Both the position numbers and the translations under genes were made by a program. The notes under the pieces were generated by a model. The model did not search any database. It was given only the letters and a program-made list of their open reading frames with translations, and was not told the origin of the DNA. A stretch of DNA of 64,000 nucleotides from a bacterium (GTDB lineage Bacteria > Joyebacterota > Joyebacteria > Joyebacterales > Joyebacteraceae): the NCBI GenBank assembly GCA_025774935.1, contig JALGZK010000001.1, positions 414,591-478,590 on the forward strand, given 5' to 3'. Position 1 is the stretch's first letter. Every line of letters begins with the position of its first letter. Below, piece after piece: positions 34,604-43,300 of this stretch.

Positions 34604-35191
34604 ATGGAACAGGTGCGGCGGTTGCGCAATCACGCGGCTCGGGCTGGCCGCGTCCTCGTTCTCCTGACCGGCATCCTCTTCGCGCTGGTGGCATCGGCGT
34701 CGGCCGACACTTCCACGCTCATCGAGGGCGAGGACTACTGGGGTTGGAACGACATCGGCGGGAACATGATCGGGGTCGAGTGGTGCTCCACGGCGAGCGG
34801 GGAGTACACGGTCGACCACATCGACGTTCCGGGCGAGTGGGTGAGGCTGACGCTCACGCTCGCTTCGTCGGGCTGCTACTCCATCACGGTCGGCTATCAG
34901 GCGTACAACGGCGCTGAGATCGATCTCCGTGTGACGATCGAGAAGGGGGCGCCGACGGGTGAGGACGTCCACGAGGACTTCTCGCTCATCGGTTGGGGTA
35001 TCGGGTGAAACGCCGTCCCGACGGCTACCGGGAGTAGCCAGTTCTGCCTGAACGAGGGCGACTACGACATCCTCATCAGACTTGTGGACGGGACCCGCAC
35101 GCGCATCGACTACCTGCTCTTCGAGCCTGTCGACACCGCCGTGAGCAACGAAGTGACAACGTGGGGGACCATCAAGGCGCTCTTCCGCTAA
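34604..35191 (+). pseudogene. Secreted beta-sandwich (CBM-like) protein interrupted by an in-frame TGA
   Basis: Start ATG 34604 with GGAGGAG upstream; signal peptide to about residue 33 (VASASA). The mature chain starts with an EGEDYWGWNDIGG motif and contains GEWVRLTLTL and CYSITVGYQAY, like carbohydrate-binding beta-sandwiches (CBM6/35 style; weak). Codon 135 is TGA (35006-35008). The same frame continues without a break for 60 codons of protein-like sequence (QFCLNEGDYDILIRLVDG, IDYLLFEPVD) to TAA 35189-35191, ending WGTIKALFR. A single GGA-to-TGA change would explain it. Two small stem-loops follow the TGA. Confidence 0.75.
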
Positions 35192-35221
35192 CCCCTGCGT
35201 CCGCGAACGCAAGACTCGCAG

Positions 35222-35257
35222 GAGACGCCGCCCGACACCGCCGCCGGGCGGCGTCTC
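35222..35257 (+). terminator. 13-bp stem-loop
   Basis: GAGACGCCGCCCG and CGGGCGGCGTCTC pair perfectly around a 10-nt loop. It lies 31 nt after the TAA at 35191, which supports that codon as the true gene end. Confidence 0.7.
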
Positions 35258-35332
35258 TGCGTCCGGGAAGCGTGCCTCGCCCGCGCCGCCTCCCGCCGGT
35301 CGCGCCGGGACTCGTCAGAGGCGTGCATCACG

Positions 35333-35341
35333 TGGTACAAT
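35333..35341 (+). promoter_or_regulatory. Extended -10 promoter element of the sialidase-like gene
   Basis: TGG followed by TACAAT (35336-35341), 39 nt before ATG 35380. The -35 region is poor (CGTCAG at 17-nt spacing). Confidence 0.5.
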
Positions 35342-35379
35342 GGTCAAGAACACCGATGAGCCTCAACCGGAGGTACGGC

Positions 35380-37140
35380 ATGGCGTCCCGCGTCGTCTTA
35401 TCACTCTCGCTAGTGTCCCTTCTCGCGGCGTCTACGGGCGCCGCGCTAGCCGCGCCGGGGGAGATGATCGAGCGCCCCGCCACGCAGGCGGAACTCCGGC
35501 GGATGGCCGACGCCGGGCCGGTCCCCTCGGTCTGGTTCGAGCCGTACGATCCAACCTCTGAGCTGCCGTCGTTCGCCCACGCGGCCGGCGCGGACCCTGC
35601 CCGCAGGTGGGATCCCGTCAACTGGCGCATCAACTCGGACATGACGACAGAGGTGCAGAACGAGGAGCAGGTCGTCGTGAACCCGACGGACCCGGAAAAC
35701 CTCGTGGCCATCTGGCGCGACTTCCGTCTCGGCTACCGGCGCGTCGGGGTCGCGTACTCGTTCGACGGCGGCTTCACGTGGACCGACTCGCTCATGGACG
35801 AGCCGACCTACCCGCGCCACAGCGATCCAGGCCTCACGACAGACAGGTTCGGCGGCATCTACGCGGTCATCCTCTCGTACACGGGGAACACCTCGGAGCC
35901 GAACGGCCTCTTCGTCGCCAAATCGGAGGACGGCGGGGTGACGTGGGGCCCGTTCGTGCCGGTCGTCAACGGCGTGCCAGGCGTCTTCGAGGACAAGGAA
36001 CTCATCGCGTGCGACCGCACCGGGGGCGTACACGACGGGAACCTCTACGTGACGTGGGCGCGGTTCTGGAGCACGCTCATCATGAGCTCGAGGTCAACAG
36101 ACGGCGGAGCGAGCTTCCAGAGCCCGGTCCAGGTCAGCGACCTCGGCGGCGTCCAGTGGCCGGTGCCAGCCGTCGGCCCGGACGGCACCGTGTACATCGC
36201 GTGGGTGCACTACTCACCGGCTCAGATCCGCCTCGACCGCTCGTACGACGGCGGCGCGACGTTCGGGAACGACACCATCGTCACCGACACGGACACGGGG
36301 TCGCTCGACATCAACGGAGGGGTGAGGGTCTTCTGCTTCCCGGCCATGGAGTGCGACATCACAGGCGGGACCTTCAACGGGCGGCTCTACATCGCGTACA
36401 TGGATGAGGGCTTCGGTGACTACGACATCTTTCTGCGGTACTCCGACGACCACGGCGAGACCTGGTCATCGCCACTCCGCGTGAACGACGACTTCCTCGG
36501 CAACGGCGCCGACCAGTTTCACCCGTGGACCGTCGTCAGCCCCGACGGAGTCGTGAACATCATCTTCTACGACCGGCGACACGATCCATCCAACCTCCTC
36601 ATGGATCTCTACCTCGCGCAGTCGCTCGACGGGGGGCAGTCGTTCGAACCGAACGTCAGGCTCACGTCGGTCTCCTCCGACCCGACCGCCGGCAGCGAGA
36701 GAGCGGGCCTCATCGGCGAGTACATCGGTCTGGCGGCCATCTCAGCCGACCGCGTCGTCCCGGTCTGGACCGACACGCGGCTCGGGAACCAGGACGCGTT
36801 CACGACGGTCTACGACCCGACGTTCGCCGGCGTGCCGGACGGGATGCAGGCCGCGCGACTCAGCCTCGCGGCGCCGAGGCCGAACCCGGCGACGCTCGAC
36901 AGCCGCCTCGCGTTCGCGGCACCGGGAGCGGACGACGTCGCCGCGGAGATCTACGACGTCTCCGGACGGCTCGTCAGGTCGCTCTCAGCCCGCGCGGGAG
37001 CGGACGGAGCGGGGGAGATCACGTGGGACGGCGCCGATGCGTCGGGTCGACCGGTCGCGTCGGGTGTCTACTTCCTCCGGGCGAGTGTCGAGGCGGCGGG
37101 CTCCGCCGAGGCGACCGCGAAGATCGTCGTGCTCAGGTAG
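35380..37140 (+). CDS. Secreted sialidase-fold (BNR/Asp-box) protein with FlgD-like tail
   Basis: 586 residues from ATG 35380, chosen because GGAGG lies 6 nt upstream and downstream of the promoter; the frame is open from 35161 but reads as non-protein. A signal peptide ends near residue 25 (GAALAA). Six Asp-boxes of form S-x-D-G-G-x-[TS]-[WF] are visible (SFDGGFTW, SEDGGVTW, STDGGASF, SYDGGATF, SDDHGETW, SLDGGQSF), so the core is a six-bladed propeller. The sialidase Arg triad is not evident, so catalysis is uncertain. The C-terminus is FlgD-like (AAPRPNPATLDSRLAF, YDVSGRLVRSL, SGVYFLRAS). Confidence 0.9.
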   Translation: MASRVVLSLSLVSLLAASTGAALAAPGEMIERPATQAELRRMADAGPVPSVWFEPYDPTSELPSFAHAAGADPARRWDPVNWRINSDMTTEVQNEEQVVVNPTDPENLVAIWRDFRLGYRRVGVAYSFDGGFTWTDSLMDEPTYPRHSDPGLTTDRFGGIYAVILSYTGNTSEPNGLFVAKSEDGGVTWGPFVPVVNGVPGVFEDKELIACDRTGGVHDGNLYVTWARFWSTLIMSSRSTDGGASFQSPVQVSDLGGVQWPVPAVGPDGTVYIAWVHYSPAQIRLDRSYDGGATFGNDTIVTDTDTGSLDINGGVRVFCFPAMECDITGGTFNGRLYIAYMDEGFGDYDIFLRYSDDHGETWSSPLRVNDDFLGNGADQFHPWTVVSPDGVVNIIFYDRRHDPSNLLMDLYLAQSLDGGQSFEPNVRLTSVSSDPTAGSERAGLIGEYIGLAAISADRVVPVWTDTRLGNQDAFTTVYDPTFAGVPDGMQAARLSLAAPRPNPATLDSRLAFAAPGADDVAAEIYDVSGRLVRSLSARAGADGAGEITWDGADASGRPVASGVYFLRASVEAAGSAEATAKIVVLR

Positions 37141-37173
37141 CCGTCACTCACCCCCCTTGACCATCTCCGATCT

Positions 37174-37208
37174 CGAAGCGGTCGCCGGAACCACCGGCGG
37201 CCGCTTCG
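37174..37208 (+). terminator. 15-bp stem-loop after the sialidase-like gene
   Basis: CGAAGCGG-T-CGCCGG pairs with CCGGCG-G-CCGCTTCG (one T-G pair) around AACCA, followed by CGTTT. Confidence 0.7.
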
Positions 37209-37229
37209 CGTTTCCGGCCAATACTCACT

Positions 37230-37257
37230 TTGACAGCGGGGGGAACCGTGGTATAAT
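37230..37257 (+). promoter_or_regulatory. Near-consensus promoter of the giant GEVED gene
   Basis: TTGACA (37230-37235), a 16-nt spacer ending TGG, then TATAAT (37252-37257). This is the strongest promoter in the window. Confidence 0.85.
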
Positions 37258-37320
37258 GTCGCCGCCAGATAGTTAGGAACGGGGAACACCATGATTTCTC
37301 GTTGTTCATAACTCTATTGC

Positions 37321-37351
37321 GAGGCACTCCGCGTCGACGCGCGAGTGCCTC
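37321..37351 (+). promoter_or_regulatory. Stem-loop in the 5' leader of the giant GEVED gene
   Basis: GAGGCACTC pairs with GAGTGCCTC; the loop contains a self-complementary GCGTCGACGC. It ends 19 nt before the start codon. It could protect the mRNA 5' end or tune translation. Confidence 0.5.
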
Positions 37352-37370
37352 CTTCGTTGGGGGAAAGACA

Positions 37371-40300
37371 ATGCGGAGCATCACTCTCGTACTGACTGCC
37401 GCTCTTCTCGTCGCGATGGCCGTTCCGGTGTCCGCCGACTGGGACGAGGGCATGCCGGCCAAGTGGGTCCAGCTGCCGGACCTCGACCCGATCACGAGCG
37501 GCAACATAAACGCCACGGGCACAGACCCATTCCCTTACCTACTTGCCGACGACTTCGAGTGCATCGAACCGGGGTACATCACCGACTTCCACTTCTGGGG
37601 GTCGTGGTATCTCGACCAGCTTCCATTCGGCGACCCGAACAACGTGTTCTTCACGCTGAGCATCCACGCGGACATCCCGGACAGCCTGAGCCCCACCGGC
37701 TACAGCATGCCGGGCGAGTTGCTCTGGACGCTGGAGTTCCATCCCGGTGACTTCACTGCGCGGGTCTGGAGCCAGGGAACGGACCAGGGGTGGTTCGAGC
37801 CGCCGGATCTCTGGGAGTACGGCACCGATCAGACATGCTGGCAGTACAACTTCTACATCGACCCTATCGATGCGTTCTTCCAGCAGGGAACGCCTGAGGT
37901 CCCCATCGTCTACTGGGTGGACATCCAGGCGCACCCGTTCGACACGAGTGCCTTCTTCGGCGTGAAGTGCTCCATCGACCACTGGAATGACGACGCGGTC
38001 TGGGTGCCGGAGAACGAGCCGTACAACGGCGACTGGAACGAGCTCATCTATCCGTTCGGATTTGGTCACCCGTTCGAAGGGCAGTCGATCGACCTCGCCT
38101 TCGTGGTCACCGGCGAGCCCGCCGAGCTCGATTACGGCGACGCGCCCGACCCGATGTGGCCCACGCTCGCGGTGAGCGACGGCGCTCGCCATGCTCTGGG
38201 CGTGCCCGTCTACATGGGGGTCGGCGTGGACGGCGATCCCGACGGACAGCCACACCCGAACGCCCTCGGCGACGATCTCGACGGAAACGACGACGAGGAC
38301 GGAGTCACGTTCACGACCCCGCTCAATCCGGGGCAGCCCGCGTCGGTCGACATCCAGATGTTCACCATCGGCGTCGTCGACGCGTGGATCGACTGGGGCT
38401 CCGACGGAAGCTGGGGCGACGTCGGCGATCAGATCATCTACTCGCAGCCCGTGCTACTGGGCACGAACACCTTCAACTTCAACGTCCCGGCCTGGGTCCC
38501 GGCCGGAACGGTGACGTACGCCAGGTTCCGGATAAGCATGACCGGGGGCCTCCTGCCAACCGGATTCGCGCCGCAGGGCGAGGTCGAGGACTACGAGGTC
38601 ACGATCGGGGAGGGACAGGCGTACAAGTGGATCCAGCCGCCCGATCTCTCGGATCTGGGCATCGACGTGCACGCGACGGATCCCTATATCCTCGCCGATG
38701 ACTTCCTCTGCACCGAGCCAGGCGTCCTGACGCAGATCGAGATCTGGGGTTCCTGGTTCCAGGACTACCTTCCCTTCGGCGGCAACCCGGACGCCATGAC
38801 GTTCACACTGAGCATCCACGCGGACATCCCGGTCGAGCAGAGCCCGACCGGATACAGCATGCCGGGCGACGTGCTCTGGGTCCAGAACTTCGCGCCCGGG
38901 CAGTTCTCGGCAGAGATCTGGGCAGACAATCTCGAGGAAGGGTGGATGGAGCCGCCCGATGTCTACGTCTGGCCCGGCGACACCGTCTGCTGGAAATACA
39001 CGTTCTTCGTGGACATGACCGAGGCGTTCTACCAGGAAGGAACTCCGGGGAACCCCATCGTCTACTGGCTCGACCTCCAGGCCCACCCGGACGATCCAAG
39101 TGCGCTCTTCGGCTGGAAGACCTCGACCGAGCACTGGAACGACGACGCGGTCTGGGTGCAGGGAGTCGAGCCGTACCTCGGAGACTGGTTCGAGCTCCGC
39201 TACCCGCCGGACCATCCGTTCTTCCCCGAGTCGATCGATCTCGCCTTCACGATCACGAGCGAGCCGGTCGACCTCATCGACTGGGGCGACGCGCCCGATC
39301 CGAGCTACCCGACGGTCGCGGCGTCGAACGGCGCGAACCACACGATCGTTCCGGGCGTGTTCATGGGTGCCAGCATCGACCCCGAGACGAACGGTCAGCC
39401 CGACCCGAACGCGCTCGGCGACGATAATGACGGGAACGACGACGAGGACGGCGTGACCATCATCACGCCGCTCGCACCGGGCGCCATGGGGACCGCGAGG
39501 ATCGACGCGTCGACCGCAGGGTTCGTCGATGCGTGGATCGACTTCGACGGTGAAGGGACGTGGGCGCAGGCGTACGACCAGATCTTCGCGAGCACGCCCG
39601 TCATCGCCGGCGTGAACCTGCTCAACTTCGGAGTCCCGCTCACCATACCCGGCGGGCTCACCACGACGGCGCGATATCGGTTCAGCACGGTGGGCGGACT
39701 GCCGTATACGGGCGGGGCACCGGACGGCGAGGTCGAGGACCACACTGTCTACATCGGGCCGGCCGTCGACTACAAGTGGATCCAGAACCCCGACCTGGAC
39801 ACCACCGGCATCGATGTCAACGCGACCCATCCTTACATCCTCGCCGACGACTTCCTCTGCGACCAGAGCGGGCCGATCACCGGGATCTACCTCTTCGCCT
39901 CGTGGCTTGACGACTACCTGCCGGAGGGGGACCCTCAGTCGGTGATGTTCCAGCTGAGCATCCACGCGGACATCCCGGCCGAACAGAGCCCGACGGGCTA
40001 CAGCATGCCGGGCGAGCTGCTGTGGCTGCACCTCATCCCGCCGGGCTCGTTCACCGCGAGCGTCTGGGCTGAGGGGATCGAGGAAGGCTGGATGGACCCG
40101 CCGGACGGGTACATCTTCCCGGCCGACTACACCTGCTGGCGGTACGACTTCACGTTCCCGCCGTCCGAGGCATTCTGGCAGTACGGGACCGCGGACTCGG
40201 CGGTCGTCTACTGGGTCGACATCCAGGCGATGCCCAACGATCCCACGGCGATGTTCGGATGGAAGACGTCGCTCGACCACTGGAACGACGATGCTGTCTG

Positions 40301-43300
40301 GGTCCAGGGAGACGAGCCCTGGCTGGGCGACTGGAACGAGCTCCGCTATCCGCCGGGTCATCCGTTCACCCCGGAGTCCATCGATCTCGCGTTCGGCATC
40401 ATCGGTGAGCCGGGTGAGCTCGACTGGGGCGACGCGCCCGACCCGACGTATCAGACGCTCGGAATCTCCGGGGGTGCGAGCCACGTGCTCGGCGCCGGGC
40501 CTTTCATGGGCGCGAGCGTCGACGCGGACGCCGACGGCCAGCCCAACGCGTCGGCGACCGGCGACGACACCGACGGAAACGACGACGAGGACGGCGTCGT
40601 GTTCACGTCGCCCATCATCGTCGGCCAGACGGCCACGCTCGACGTGACCGCTTCGGCGGCGTGCGCGCTCGACGCATGGATCGACTTCGACGGCGACGGG
40701 CAGTGGTGGACGATCGGAGAACAGGTGTTCGCGAGCGTGACCCTGAACCCCGGCCTCAACTCCCTGAGCTTCCCGGTGCCCGGCACCGCGGTTGCGGGTC
40801 AGTCGTTCATGCGCTTCCGGGTGAGTTCCGCGGGCGGCCTGGGTTACTCCGGCTGGGCTCCCGACGGAGAGGTCGAGGACTACGAGGTCGACATCGAGGC
40901 CGAGACCATCGACTGGGGCGACGCGCCCGACCCGACCTACCCGACCATTGCGGCGTCGAACGGCGCGAATCACACCATCGTGCCCGGCGTGTTCTTGGGA
41001 GCCGCGATCGACGCCGAGGCGGACGGGCAGCCGAATGCGACCGCGACCGGCGACGACATCGCCGGCGTTCCGGACGATGAGGACGGCGTGGTGTTCACAT
41101 CGCCGATCGTCCCCGGGCAGATCGCGACGGTGACCGTCACGGCCTCCCAGAACGGCGTCATCGACGCGTGGATCGACTTCAATGACAACGGCAGCTGGGC
41201 CGATCCCGGCGAGCAGATCTTCGCCGCCACGTTCGTGGCCGCGGGCCCGAACTTCCTGAACTTCCCGGTGCCGGCGAGCGCCGTGATCACCTCTCAGACC
41301 TTCGCGCGGTTCCGCTACAACGTGAACGGAACAGCGCTCCCGTTCACGGGCCCGGCAACCGACGGCGAGGTCGAGGACTACGAGGTCTCCATCGTCGAGG
41401 AGGTCTCGTGCAAGTGGCTCCAGTACCCGGATCTCTCCGAGACTGGCGTCGACGTTAACGCGACCGAGCCGTTCCTCCTCGCCGACGACTTCCTCTGCGA
41501 GGAGCCCGGGTTCATCAACCAGATCGAAATCTGGGGCTCGTGGGCAGGGGACGTGTGGGCGGATCCCACAGAACTCGCGTTCACGCTCAGCATCCACGAG
41601 GACATCCCGGCCGAGGAGAGCCCGACCGGCTACAGCATGCCGGGCGACTTGCTCTGGATCCGGACGTTCGACCCGCTCACGTTCGACATCGATCTCTTCG
41701 CGGACGGGCTACTCGAGGGGTGGCTGGACCCGCCAGACATGTACGTCTGGCCGGGGGACACCATGTGCTGGAAGTACACGTTCTTGATGGACTTCCCGGA
41801 TGGGTTCTACCAGGCGGGGACGCCGGACGATCCCATCGTCTACTGGCTCGACGTCCAGGCGCACGTCCTGACGCCCGGCGTGCACTTCGGTTGGAAGACG
41901 TCGCTCGACCACTGGAACGACGACGCGGTGTGGGTCCAGGGCAATGAACCGTACGTCGGCGACTGGTTCGAGCTCCGGTACCCGCCGGACCATCCGTTCG
42001 CGGGCGAGTCGATCGATCTTGCGTTCTGCATCCAGAGCGATCCAAGCGTGATGTTCGACTGGGGCGATGCGCCCGACGGGCCGTACCCGACGCTCGCCGC
42101 CTCGAACGGCGCGCGCCACCCGCTGGGAGCGGGGCTCTTCCTCGGAGCCAACGTCGACACCGAGCCGAACGGGCAGCCCGACGCCGCAGCGACCGGCGAC
42201 GATCTGAACGGAGTCCCGGATGACGAGGACGGCGTCACGTTCACGACGCCGCTCATCCCCGGACTCCCGGCGAGCGTCAGCGTGGCCTCGTCTGGGGCAG
42301 GCCTCCTCGACGCGTGGATCGACTTCAACGGGAACGGAAGCTGGCTCGACGCTGGCGAGCAGATCGCGGCGTCGACCGGTCTCGTGGCCGGAGCGAACGT
42401 CATCAACTTCAACGTACCGGCCGGAAGCCCGACCGGAACTACGTTCTCGAGGTTCCGCGTGAGCCTGAGCGGCGGCCTCGCGCCGACGGGCATGGCACTG
42501 AACGGCGAGGTGGAGGACCACATGGCCACCATCGTCGAGGCGCTCGATTGGGGCGACGCGCCTGATCCCACGTATCCGACGCTTGCGGCCTCCAACGGCG
42601 CGAACCACGTCATCGTGCCGGGTATCTTCATGGGCGCGTTGGTCGACGCCGAGCTGGACGGACAGCCCGACGGCACGGCGACGGGCGACGACCTCGTCGG
42701 TGTCCCGGACGATGAGGATGGCGTGGTCTTCACGTCGCCGCTCTTCCTCGGCCTCACGGCGAATGTCACCGTCACGGCGTCCGTGGCGGGCGCGCTCGAC
42801 GCGTGGATCGACTTCGACGGGAACGGCAGCTGGGCCGATCCGGGCGAGCAGATCTTCGTGTCGGTGCCGCTCGTGCCGGGACCGAACCCGCTCGGGTTCA
42901 ACGTGCCGGCGGGTGCGGCCATGGGACAGACCTTCGCCAGGTTCCGGTTCAGCATGGCCGGAGGGCTCGGGTTCACCGGTGGTGCCGCCGACGGCGAGGT
43001 CGAGGACCACATGGCGGAGATCGTCGAAGGCGGGACGTTCAAGTGGACCCAGGAACCCGACCTCAGCGATTGGGGCATCGACGTCAACTCGACGATCGAC
43101 TACATCCTCGCGGACGACTTCGAGTGCACGGCGCCTGGGTACATCACCGACATCCACGTCTGGGGCTCCTGGGTCGACGACCTCATGCCTCTCGGCGATC
43201 CGGGCATGGTGACGTTCATCCTGAGCCTGCACGCCGACATCCCGGCCGACGAGAGCCCGACCGGTTACAGCATGCCGGGCGAGGTCCTCTGGATGAAGAC

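Noticed and set aside
21735..35008. Genome-wide reassignment of TGA as Gly
   Set aside because: Many intact genes here end in TGA, including ATGA-coupled pairs at 18786, 55472, 60985 and 63006.
38454..41597. Minus-strand ORF of 1047 codons opposite the GEVED gene (and others at 41709-43628)
   Set aside because: Arg/Val/Asp-rich shadow of a high-GC repetitive gene; no domain and no start signal.
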